NCBI RefSeq assembly: GCF_038005225.1
Contig: NZ_JBBOSU010000001.1
Span: 2,530,001 to 2,594,000 of the forward strand
Direction of reading: 5' to 3'
Origin: Solibacillus sp. FSL K6-1523
GTDB lineage: Bacteria > Bacillota > Bacilli > Bacillales_A > Planococcaceae
DNA: 64,000 bases
Every line of letters starts with the position of its first letter. Positions within the stretch are counted from its first letter, which is position 1. Made by a program: the position numbers and the translations under genes. The notes beneath the pieces were generated by a model that did not search any database, was not told where the DNA came from, and saw only the letters and a list, made by a program, of their open reading frames with translations. Below are positions 25,848-33,357 of the stretch, one piece after another.

Positions 25848-26087
25848 TTAATCTGTTGATCCATCAGTAAAATTACATAACACTTCTAATTCTCCATCAG
25901 GATAAACAGTCAACCAATCCCCTGCGCCAGTAACCTCGTTATCAGCAACTAAACCTCTAGTTTGATGTACTTCATTAACACCTTCACCTATAATCACGAT
26001 TTCCTTTGTGCTAATCGAACGACATATATCATGCAACTTAATAATATTGCCCTTAGAACATTTAACGTTGTATCCAATTTCTTTCAT
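25848..26087 (-). CDS. Hypothetical phage protein
   Basis: 79 residues behind AAGGAGGA. A beta-rich protein (KGNIIKLHDICRSI, IVIIGEGVNEVHQTRGLVAD) with an SH3- or OB-like hydrophobic pattern. No family recognised. Confidence 0.7.
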   Translation of the reverse strand: MKEIGYNVKCSKGNIIKLHDICRSISTKEIVIIGEGVNEVHQTRGLVADNEVTGAGDWLTVYPDGELEVLCNFTDGSTD

Positions 26088-26139
26088 AATCGTTTTCCTC
26101 CTTATTTTTAAAATTTACTTATCAATTTTATTCAAATGC

Positions 26140-26313
26140 TTAAATTTCTAATTCAAAAAAGTTGTACTTTTTATACTCGTCTAATCTCCAACTGTAACCT
26201 TTAAGTTGTAACAATTTCTTAGTGCCATCTCTATCTTGAAAATAAATATTTTCATAGTCATTTATTGCGATTTTACGCATTACTCTAGCTATCGATACTT
26301 GACGATAAACCAT
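26140..26313 (-). CDS. 57-residue phage protein
   Basis: ATG at 26313 behind AAGGAGGA, ending at TAA 26142-26140. The protein starts MVYRQVSIARVMRKIAINDY and ends KKYNFFELEI. Good site and intact frame within the early operon support it. Function unknown. Confidence 0.68.
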   Translation of the reverse strand: MVYRQVSIARVMRKIAINDYENIYFQDRDGTKKLLQLKGYSWRLDEYKKYNFFELEI

Positions 26314-26360
26314 TTATATCCTCCTTCCTTTTGAGTGGATTTGTTCAATTCCGAACAATC

Positions 26361-26394
26361 GTATGGATCCACGTATAGTTTTCAGGATCCATAC
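26361..26394. repeat. Perfect inverted repeat downstream of rusA
   Basis: Arms GTATGGATCC (26361-26370) and GGATCCATAC (26385-26394) enclose 14 nt. No T-run follows on either strand, so it may be a protein-binding or RNA-processing site rather than a terminator. Confidence 0.6.
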
Positions 26395-26406
26395 ACGAAC
26401 ATTGTT

Positions 26407-26826
26407 TTAATTACTTAATATTTCTACGCTCACTTCTGCCCTCGGTGTCATATCATAAAATTTACGTACAACCATCTCAACGATCTGCGCATCATCATGC
26501 CAAATGATTTTCGTGCAGCCATCCTTAATGCCCTTAACCAAATTATCTAAATCTGGCTTAGTCGTCGGTCGTAACTCACCACTATCAATAAGCGCTTGTT
26601 TTGGCTTTGTGTGGTACTTCTTTGGTGGGACGATAAATACATCCACCTTCAACCTTATAGGCTCCATAATCGGCTCTTGTGGCTTATTCTCCCATGCTAC
26701 GAGCTTGACCAACTCTTTATAGTTACGAGACTTGGGAGCGTCGTGTGTTCTGACGCCATTCCCTGCTCGGCTGAATCTTGGTCGCTCCTGCGCTTGTACT
26801 GCCCCTGGTACTGTAAATTGAATCAT
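26407..26826 (-). CDS. rusA: RusA-family Holliday junction resolvase
   Basis: A 139-residue protein opening FTVPGAVQAQERPRFSR, with TKPDLDNLVKGIKDG and WHDDAQIVEM, which contain the acidic residues that bind Mg in RusA. It resolves Holliday junctions and replication intermediates before packaging. It starts behind AGGAG. Confidence 0.93.
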   Translation of the reverse strand: MIQFTVPGAVQAQERPRFSRAGNGVRTHDAPKSRNYKELVKLVAWENKPQEPIMEPIRLKVDVFIVPPKKYHTKPKQALIDSGELRPTTKPDLDNLVKGIKDGCTKIIWHDDAQIVEMVVRKFYDMTPRAEVSVEILSN

Positions 26827-26839
26827 TGCCCTATCACTC

Positions 26840-26974
26840 CTAAGCTACTAACTTTTCTTTCACCACAACCCGATAGCCCTCTTTTCTCAGGTAGTAAATT
26901 TCCTCATTCGTGAGATGCCCAGCGATAAAATACTTGCTACGACCTAGACGTTTAACCAGCTCGATATATCTCAT
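26840..26974 (-). CDS. 44-residue basic phage protein
   Basis: ATG at 26974, 4 nt after the stop of the dUTPase gene. The sequence starts MRYIELVKRLGRSKYFIAGH and ends KEKLVA. The pattern of a short helix-turn-helix-like unit (LTNEEIYYLRKEGY) suggests DNA binding, but it is too short for firm assignment. Confidence 0.62.
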   Translation of the reverse strand: MRYIELVKRLGRSKYFIAGHLTNEEIYYLRKEGYRVVVKEKLVA

Positions 26975-26977
26975 GAA

Positions 26978-27631
26978 TTAGTAACCACTCTCCTGACGTT
27001 CATGGTTTACTTTGTTTTTAGCGTAGTAAGCTGCTTCGACTTGTTCCCATTCAAAGCCTAACGTTTGCCCTAGATCTAAAAGGTGGTAAAGAACAGATTT
27101 GTAAGTCGATTCTTTCTCTTTTATCATCCCATCATTACGGTGATGCCAGTACAATTCCGTCGTAAATGCCATCACTTCCATAAACAAGTCCATAGTAGGT
27201 TGTTGGCTATTTATAGAGATGAAATTAAAGTTGTATATCTGTAATTCGATACCAATACTAAGTGCAAAGTGTAAGCAGTCTACGTATTCTTCGAGCAATG
27301 GATTTCGTTCTCCGTCATACCCAGTACCTTTACATTCTTCGCACTGAATATATTCATGGCTTCCGTTCCCTTCCGCTGCTTCTTGCACCATTTCATAATT
27401 TTCATCGCCAGTTCCTTGGCACGTTGCACATTCAACTTTTTCGAAAGTTCTTGGCTCCTGATCAGTACTCCACTTCTTAAACCCACGCCATTCATTAGCA
27501 CATTCAGCTAATTCCACTTGTAACGCTAACAACTTCCAATCCAAATTATCCTGCCCCCGTAATTCCGGATGCTTTGTATAAATGTGCCCATCCAATTGAG
27601 CCTGTGTTTCAAATAACTTTTCTAAATTCAT
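26978..27631 (-). CDS. Dimeric dUTPase-like protein with zinc-finger insert
   Basis: A 217-residue all-alpha NTP pyrophosphatase. The metal-binding helices are LLALQVELAECANEWRGFKK (residues about 33-52, ExxE) and LEEYVDCLHFALSIG (about 114-128, ExxxD). Between them a 60-residue insert carries two C-x-x-C-x-G-T-G motifs (CATCQGTG and CEECKGTG), as in DnaJ zinc centres. The enzyme would keep dUTP low during phage replication. Confidence 0.88.
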   Translation of the reverse strand: MNLEKLFETQAQLDGHIYTKHPELRGQDNLDWKLLALQVELAECANEWRGFKKWSTDQEPRTFEKVECATCQGTGDENYEMVQEAAEGNGSHEYIQCEECKGTGYDGERNPLLEEYVDCLHFALSIGIELQIYNFNFISINSQQPTMDLFMEVMAFTTELYWHHRNDGMIKEKESTYKSVLYHLLDLGQTLGFEWEQVEAAYYAKNKVNHERQESGY

Positions 27632-27960
27632 GCTGGCACCTCCAACGAATGCTCAATCCAAATCTTCAACCGCTTTTCTATATCCGACAGTTCCAACATT
27701 TCTTTTAAACTGTGTTTGATCTTCATCTTGTCTGATTCAAATCGCACTATCTGCAACACATTTAATATTTTCGAAGAAGTAGTGTCGTAATAAATGGCAA
27801 AAGGCTTCGTGTTTGTGAACACAATCTTTTCTCCTAAACCGTTATTCATGACGACACCTACCATTCCCTCCTGGAAACGAACCACCCTCACGTTTTCAAA
27901 AGTCGTACATTCATCGGAAAATGGTGCAAATGATAATTTTTCGAACTCGCTAACTTTCAA
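27628..27960 (-). CDS. Hypothetical phage protein
   Basis: TTG at 27960 with AAAGGGG 8 nt upstream is the likely start, because the ATG at 27993 would overlap the upstream gene by 44 bp. About 110 residues, beta-rich in the first half (KLSFAPFSDE, VRFQEGMVGVVM) and helical at the end. No family recognised. Confidence 0.68.
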   Translation of the reverse strand: MKVSEFEKLSFAPFSDECTTFENVRVVRFQEGMVGVVMNNGLGEKIVFTNTKPFAIYYDTTSSKILNVLQIVRFESDKMKIKHSLKEMLELSDIEKRLKIWIEHSLEVPA

Positions 27961-28147
27961 CAGTCTCGCCCCTTTTCTTAGCCATACCGGCATTAACTAA
28001 ATTTTGAAGATAGCGCAACTGCTGGGCTGCGTAATATGCATCTGTACAGCCTAGCAATCTCGTATGTACGTCCACTAATGCCTCATAAGGAAATACATAC
28101 TCGCTGATTAATTCACTAATTGCTTGATCTACTTGTTGTTTTGTCAT
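27950..28147 (-). CDS. Small phage protein, DUF6877-like
   Basis: 65 residues starting MTKQQVDQAISELISEYVFP with ARLLGCTDAYYAAQQLRYLQN-like middle (LLGCTDAYYAAQQLRYLQ), which resembles DUF6877 proteins of Bacillus phages. It overlaps both neighbours by a few bases. Confidence 0.7.
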   Translation of the reverse strand: MTKQQVDQAISELISEYVFPYEALVDVHTRLLGCTDAYYAAQQLRYLQNLVNAGMAKKRGETVES

Positions 28148-28338
28148 GCTGCTTGAACTCCTAAGCTATCGCCGTAATGGTCAAAGTAATTGCACGTTTC
28201 CTCAATCGTTGCGAAACCTTTTATTTTATGGAGCTGTTGCATCCAAAAGTGGAAGTCTGTTTTAAATTGCTCGTTGCCGTATTTGTGATAATTAACACCG
28301 TTCAGTACTAGCATGTTTAGCGCGAATTGTTCAGTCAT
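28144..28338 (-). CDS. Small hypothetical phage protein
   Basis: 64 residues behind GGAGG, rich in aromatic residues (FHFWMQQLHKIKGF, NYFDHYGDS). It is read with the next small gene (ATGA overlap). No family recognised. Confidence 0.68.
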   Translation of the reverse strand: MTEQFALNMLVLNGVNYHKYGNEQFKTDFHFWMQQLHKIKGFATIEETCNYFDHYGDSLGVQAA

Positions 28339-28407
28339 TTGTTATCCTCCATCCCGACCATTTCGTTAACTCCAACAAAATGGTCGATTTATATTTTTTA
28401 AAAGAAT

Positions 28408-29250
28408 TTAAGCGCCCTCGTTTTCCTGCAAAAAGGCTTTAAATTGCCCAAACCGTTCCTTTGCATGCTCACGGCGGTAACTCGTCGCCTTATTTTCGAT
28501 TGGTTGCATCATCTCAACGATACGGTCATTTGAGCGTTTACCTAATTGCTCCGGTAAATCTTTTGGTGACATATTACTAGTGGCTAAAATCGGCTTATTG
28601 CGGCGGTAGCGGTTGTCGATAATCTTGAAAATCGTTTCCTCCACCCAATCGCTCGTTTTCTCTGCGCCTAAATCATCAATAATGAGTAAGTCGCAAATTG
28701 ATAAAGCTTTTAATATCTGTTCCTCTGACTCTTTATTGTTGCGGTTAAACGTGGCTTTAATCTTGCTAAGCAAGTCAGGCATCGATACAAAGACAACAAC
28801 TAATCCCTTTTCTCGCATTGCATTATGGATAGCTGCCGCTAGGTGCGTTTTGCCGTTACCAGGATCACCCCAAAGCAAAATGCTCTCACGCCCAAACGTT
28901 TCGAACTTGTCCACGTAGTATTGCGCAATTTTATAAGCATTTTCAGAACCTGCCCGTACCTCAAAGTTACTAAAATCGGCTTGTAAATAACGGTCACCTA
29001 CTTGGCTAATTGCAAAGAGCTCGCGTACTTCACGTTCACGTTGATAATTTTGAAATTCCTTTTGTTCAGCGTCAAAGGCTTCAACCTCACATTTGCATTT
29101 TGGTTGTACCCAGCGTTTTGTACCTAATACGTCGATTTCCATTGCTGGTACTTGCTGATTACAGATAGAGCAAAGTTTATAAGGAGAAGTCGTCATGTTC
29201 TGACCCACGATTTCCGCTATTTGTTTGAACGCCCCTTGTATTGGTTTCAT
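28408..29250 (-). CDS. DnaC/DnaI-like helicase loader ATPase
   Basis: ATG at 29250 behind AAGGTGG gives 280 residues. The N-terminal zinc knuckle (CSICNQQ, then CKC) is followed by an AAA+ core: Walker A WGDPGNGKTH, Walker B LLIIDDLGAE, sensor ATSN, and an Arg finger region RSNDRIVEM. It loads the replicative helicase with the DnaD-like protein encoded just upstream, which it overlaps by 74 bp. Confidence 0.93.
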   Translation of the reverse strand: MKPIQGAFKQIAEIVGQNMTTSPYKLCSICNQQVPAMEIDVLGTKRWVQPKCKCEVEAFDAEQKEFQNYQREREVRELFAISQVGDRYLQADFSNFEVRAGSENAYKIAQYYVDKFETFGRESILLWGDPGNGKTHLAAAIHNAMREKGLVVVFVSMPDLLSKIKATFNRNNKESEEQILKALSICDLLIIDDLGAEKTSDWVEETIFKIIDNRYRRNKPILATSNMSPKDLPEQLGKRSNDRIVEMMQPIENKATSYRREHAKERFGQFKAFLQENEGA

Positions 29251-30040
29251 AACGTTTTCCACCTTTCTTTTGATTGAATGCTTCGTCGTCACGTTGGATT
29301 TCTGCTAAAGTTGTTAAGCGCTTTTTCTGCCAATCTATTAAAATACCTTCTGTATAACGTAGAGTTGTAACGTTAGCCATTGCCGTTCGTTTCATCGCTT
29401 CAATGATTAGTTCATAAGGATATTCATTTTCCCAGTGAATAATAGTTTCTGTTTCAAAAGGTGATAAATTGAAACGGATATTTTCTTGGAAAAATGTAAT
29501 TATGTTAACTGGAGGCGAAGCTTTAGTAATAGCAGCAGTAGATCTTTTAAGTTCTTTATCTACTTCTATATCTTCTTCTACTTCTGTTGCGTGATTCGTC
29601 GTGACTGTCACGTGACAAGGTTCAACTATGTCATTTTTTGGTGCCGCTAATGCCTTTTTTCGTTCACGTTCCTTTTGTTTACGCAACCGATTTTGTTCAC
29701 GTATCTTCTCCATCCCGTCAATGTTTTGGTGCTTTTCCCAGTTAGCTATTCGGACTAATTCGCCATCCTCTACATCAACCATCCCGTAACGTTTAAAAGC
29801 CTCTAACGCTAATCTGACGGTGTTAAGTGGGCGGTCAAATACAACCGACATTTCTTCAACGTTCATCGGAATATTTTCTGTTAACATGATGTAACCATTA
29901 CTGTTCGCCTTACCAGCAGCCGTCAGTAATTTAATCCAAATGACTAAGATCGTATCGCCCTCTGGTAATTTTTCGATAAGCCTAATTTTCGTGCTGTCGA
30001 ACATATCTGTCTTAAGTTTTATCCAAGTGATTTCAGCCAT
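29177..30040 (-). CDS. Replisome organiser, DnaD-like
   Basis: A 287-residue protein. Residues 1-110 form the phage replisome organiser N-terminal winged helix (WIKLKTDMFDSTKIRLIEKL). A basic linker (REQNRLRKQKERERKK) follows, then a C-terminal DnaD/DnaB-type domain (about 180-260, with TLRYTEGILIDWQKKRLTTL). The origin of replication usually lies inside or near such a gene. I did not find clear iterons. Confidence 0.88.
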   Translation of the reverse strand: MAEITWIKLKTDMFDSTKIRLIEKLPEGDTILVIWIKLLTAAGKANSNGYIMLTENIPMNVEEMSVVFDRPLNTVRLALEAFKRYGMVDVEDGELVRIANWEKHQNIDGMEKIREQNRLRKQKERERKKALAAPKNDIVEPCHVTVTTNHATEVEEDIEVDKELKRSTAAITKASPPVNIITFFQENIRFNLSPFETETIIHWENEYPYELIIEAMKRTAMANVTTLRYTEGILIDWQKKRLTTLAEIQRDDEAFNQKKGGKRYETNTRGVQTNSGNRGSEHDDFSL

Positions 30041-30053
30041 TGCCCTAGCCCTC

Positions 30054-30452
30054 CTAATCTCGCTTTAATAAATCCATGTCGTAGCCCAGTTTAATAAAAT
30101 CGATACATAAAATGCGGTTGACGCCATTGCCCAAACGGTCATAAATCATATCCATTTCTATGCGAGTAAAATTTGTATCCAATAAGTAATTAAAGTTCCT
30201 TAATACGTTATTAGCAGCTCGTGTAGGTAAACCTTTAGCAATCGATCGCGATAACCATTCAAACATTTTGCATTTGAATACAAGCTCCGAATCGACATTA
30301 TCTAAACGGAAATAAAGGTTGTATCTTGGCACTAAAATAATTTCGTCATTTGGATTGATGAACGCTTTCGGAAAAACTTGTAACGCCCGATTGATCATGC
30401 TTTTTAGAGCTATTTGACGCTCTAAGTCTTTCAATATTTCTTCTTTAGCCAT
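30054..30452 (-). CDS. Hypothetical phage replication-region protein
   Basis: 132 residues, mainly helical (DLERQIALKSMINRALQVFP, EWLSRSIAKGLPTRAANNVL). The 21-nt ribosome-site region before its start is identical to that of the DnaD-like gene. No family recognised. Confidence 0.7.
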   Translation of the reverse strand: MAKEEILKDLERQIALKSMINRALQVFPKAFINPNDEIILVPRYNLYFRLDNVDSELVFKCKMFEWLSRSIAKGLPTRAANNVLRNFNYLLDTNFTRIEMDMIYDRLGNGVNRILCIDFIKLGYDMDLLKRD

Positions 30453-30465
30453 TGCCCTAGCCCTC

Positions 30466-31110
30466 CTAGTAAACTCTCCGTGGTAAAACCCCGATTGTCA
30501 TATCATCGTTTTCTAAAATAAATATTCGTAATGGTCCTTGATGGAAAACGGTGATATTTTCATCAGCAGAAAATTTAATAAAAGCTTCTAAAGCATCCAA
30601 TAAATATGCAGGCGTGAACGAAAGAGTATTTTCACTATCTAAGTGCTGATCGATATCTAGTTCAAAGCCCTCTAACTTTATTTGCATACCAGGCACCGTG
30701 AGTTCGATAGATTCTTTTGTAAACGTAAATTTCACACAATCAAACTTGCTAGATTTGATAAATTTAAGTGCAGGAATTAGCTGCATTGCATCTCCTTTAG
30801 ATAATTTGAAAGAAGCTTGTAACTTCTCACTAACCTCTACTAATTTCGCTAATTCTGGAAAGTTGTAACCTCTGATCAAATCCAACGTTTTATGATTCAG
30901 CATCAAATTTTCTTTATACGAATGAATGTTTTTTAATACAATTGCTCGATGACTGTCGGTAGCTTGGATTTCTCCATTTTCTCTTACAGCTACATAAGTT
31001 AATGCTGGTCTACTTTGTGATGTACACACAAATTTCTTTGCTACCTCTAATGCTGGAGTTAATCTTTCGCGCCCTACTACTTCGATTTCATTTTTTAATG
31101 CTACTGCCAT
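30466..31110 (-). CDS. Sliding-clamp-like protein (short DnaN relative)
   Basis: A 214-residue protein with clamp-like features: an ATDSHRAIVLKNI strand-loop as in beta-clamp domains, a repeat of beta-alpha-beta units, and a C-terminal ITVFHQGPLRIFI then MTIGVLPRRVY that parallels the end of DnaN. It is about two thirds of normal DnaN length (366), so it would have two domains rather than three. It may act as a phage clamp (trimer) or a modulator of the host clamp. Confidence 0.72.
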   Translation of the reverse strand: MAVALKNEIEVVGRERLTPALEVAKKFVCTSQSRPALTYVAVRENGEIQATDSHRAIVLKNIHSYKENLMLNHKTLDLIRGYNFPELAKLVEVSEKLQASFKLSKGDAMQLIPALKFIKSSKFDCVKFTFTKESIELTVPGMQIKLEGFELDIDQHLDSENTLSFTPAYLLDALEAFIKFSADENITVFHQGPLRIFILENDDMTIGVLPRRVY

Positions 31111-31128
31111 ATGTTTTGCCCTCCCAAT

Positions 31129-31494
31129 CTATTGAAGCCCTCTATATTCTTTAACCTTGCTAATTAACAAACGACATTGATCTTCATCGAACATCGCTAT
31201 ATGTGCCTTTTGTGGTGGTAAATCCATAAGTTTTTGCATCAAACGATAAGCTCCATTACGTCCCATTTTGCGGAATTTGCCCTTCCACAATGGATCAAAA
31301 ATTGAATGTGCTGTCATTCGTAATTGACGCAATGGTTTATTTGCTAATGTACCTAGTGGCGTTTTACCTTTGCCGTGTGTGCCAACATAGGCATCGCATG
31401 GATAACAAACGTATACATTCGTGCCATAGTCCTTGCCGTAGAATTGTTTACTGGAAAGGAACTCTACTGGACCTGTGCAGTATGGACATTCCAT
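31129..31494 (-). CDS. Zinc-finger protein, DUF3268 family
   Basis: ATG at 31494 behind AGGAG gives 121 residues starting MECPYCTGPVEFLSSK, with a second pair CYPCDAYVGTH. The body PLGTLANKPLRQLRMTAH is that of DUF3268, a phage zinc-finger family found in replication regions. Confidence 0.83.
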   Translation of the reverse strand: MECPYCTGPVEFLSSKQFYGKDYGTNVYVCYPCDAYVGTHGKGKTPLGTLANKPLRQLRMTAHSIFDPLWKGKFRKMGRNGAYRLMQKLMDLPPQKAHIAMFDEDQCRLLISKVKEYRGLQ

Positions 31495-31505
31495 AAAAAT
31501 CACTC

Positions 31506-32207
31506 CTAAGGTATATAAATCATCTTGCCAGTTGCCCTTGCAACTGCTTTAAAAATGCGCTCCACATTGCTGTTGTTGTCTGACAAGTGGAGCAAATGTA
31601 TTTCTTGGACTTTGCTCAAATCATTAGCAGCAAAGAAGTTTAATAGATTTTCTAAACTAAAATGTGATTTCATTACTCGCCTTCGCATAGATGGATGAAT
31701 GCGGCCACTTTCTGCATTTTCGTCCAACGTCTGTTGGTCATAATTACATTCGATGAGTATATGAGTAAGTCCAGTGAATCGGTATTTGACGTAGTACGTA
31801 TCAGTAGCAAATAATAGCTTGTCCCCGTTATCTGATTGGAGCAAAAACCCTAACGGCTCATTCACGTCATGCTGCACGTCAAACGGTAAAATCGTCCATG
31901 TACCAATAAGAAACTGTTTCTTGCTTTTAACGACGCGAATTTGCACATCAGTTAAGCCCATACCGTCTTTTGTGCCTTGCGACATGTAAATCTTCATCCC
32001 ACGTTTTAAACAGCCCTCAACACCCTTGCAATGGTCCATATGCTCGTGTGATATTAATACACCTGCTATATTGCTAGTTTCGAAATTGACGCCTTGTTGA
32101 ATTTGCTTGAATGAAATGCCTGCCTCCAGTAGTAAGGCGGTGCTGCCATCACTAATGTGATAGCAGTTACCTTTACTTCCTGTAGCGATTGTTTTGATTT
32201 CAATCAT
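31506..32207 (-). CDS. MBL-fold metallo-hydrolase
   Basis: A 233-residue metallo-beta-lactamase-fold protein. The HxHxDH motif appears as LISHEHMDHCKGV (about residues 52-64); downstream metal ligands are DTYYVKY and the final His region (LHLSDNN). Phage MBL proteins often neighbour RecT, and some members of the fold are nucleases. A DNA or nucleotide substrate is therefore possible but not shown. Confidence 0.9.
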   Translation of the reverse strand: MIEIKTIATGSKGNCYHISDGSTALLLEAGISFKQIQQGVNFETSNIAGVLISHEHMDHCKGVEGCLKRGMKIYMSQGTKDGMGLTDVQIRVVKSKKQFLIGTWTILPFDVQHDVNEPLGFLLQSDNGDKLLFATDTYYVKYRFTGLTHILIECNYDQQTLDENAESGRIHPSMRRRVMKSHFSLENLLNFFAANDLSKVQEIHLLHLSDNNSNVERIFKAVARATGKMIYIP

Positions 32208-32209
32208 TT

Positions 32210-33100
32210 TTAGAATCCTGGATCATCTTGTTGAATTAGTTCTTGTTGCTCGTACTCTTCGACAACTTGCGCATTTTGGACATGGACAACAGGTTCTTTT
32301 TGTTGTTTAGTTGGTGCAATATCCAAAACTTCTTGATTAGCATTTTGTTCAATTTCTACCTGAATATTTTCTTCTGGTGTAATGTCTTTGCGTTCGTTTT
32401 CGTACTCATTTTCAGTTGAATTATTTATCGCTTCGATTAATAAATCGCTATCATCCGATGTATTGATAAATGCCTTAGCAGCTCGATTAATAACCGTTCT
32501 CTTAGCCATTTCTTGCGGGAATTTTTTATGAACAGTTTGGGATGTTTTACTTTGCCCCCAAGATGTTTCGATTTCCTTTTTAGTCATAACAGTTAAAATT
32601 TCTTCATCATCTGCCGTTTGGATAATTGCATAAGCTCCTAAAATATCCTTATCACGATTTTCAAAAGCAGTTTTGTGACTAATTAAACGTTCGCGACCAT
32701 GATAATTTTCGTAATCGAATACATCATCTTGATATATAACATTCGCCCAAATGTCCTTAACGCCACTTAAACGTTTAAGCACTTGTTGTGTACCAAAATA
32801 TGAGCGAAGCATTTGTAACTGTGTACCATACACCACAAAATAGCATTGTGTTTTAGCTGGGCTTAACCCTTGAACTGTCATGTCTAGTAATGCATTTGCA
32901 ATGGAATCTTTAGTACACACTTCTAATGCTGGACGGTTTGATTTATCCTTCACTTCTTGAAGTTTGAAGAATGCGGATTTTAAAGCATTGCTAGCATTAT
33001 AATTTTGCGGAATTACTAGCCCTTCTTGTTGCAACTCGCCTAATTTACCGTTGACTTGATCTGTAATATCCCGCTGAATAATAGCTACTTGATTTGACAT
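32210..33100 (-). CDS. recT: RecT single-strand annealing protein
   Basis: A 296-residue RecT family protein: NASNALKSAFFKLQEVKD, ANALLDMTVQGLSPAKTQCY and LRSYFGTQQVLKRL are conserved. The C-terminal 70 residues are acidic and low complexity, a likely SSB or partner-contact tail. It anneals complementary strands in phage recombination and replication. It starts behind AAAGGGGG. Confidence 0.95.
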   Translation of the reverse strand: MSNQVAIIQRDITDQVNGKLGELQQEGLVIPQNYNASNALKSAFFKLQEVKDKSNRPALEVCTKDSIANALLDMTVQGLSPAKTQCYFVVYGTQLQMLRSYFGTQQVLKRLSGVKDIWANVIYQDDVFDYENYHGRERLISHKTAFENRDKDILGAYAIIQTADDEEILTVMTKKEIETSWGQSKTSQTVHKKFPQEMAKRTVINRAAKAFINTSDDSDLLIEAINNSTENEYENERKDITPEENIQVEIEQNANQEVLDIAPTKQQKEPVVHVQNAQVVEEYEQQELIQQDDPGF

Positions 33101-33116
33101 GTTAAATTTCCCCCTT

Positions 33117-33356
33117 TTAGTCGCAATAGCTACGGTTGCAATGTGGGCAACCTGTAACTAATTGTGTTTTTGCTTCTTCCACAGAAATTCCGCACATAAT
33201 GCTAGTGTGATTTCTATGAGGTAATTCCTCGTAAATGTTTTTATTGCAGTTCCAACAAGTTCCGCCGCGTGGAGCGAAATGCGGAGCTCCAGTTTCTTTG
33301 CAGTATTCTGCTTGCGCTTTTGCGCTTTCGATAATATTGAATGTTTTTTCAGACAT
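33117..33356 (-). CDS. Small Cys-rich phage protein
   Basis: 79 residues with CWNCNKNI and CPHCNRSYC pairs, making one or two zinc sites. It is placed between recT and the SbcC-like ATPase gene. Function unknown. Confidence 0.75.
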   Translation of the reverse strand: MSEKTFNIIESAKAQAEYCKETGAPHFAPRGGTCWNCNKNIYEELPHRNHTSIMCGISVEEAKTQLVTGCPHCNRSYCD

Positions 33357-33357
33357 A

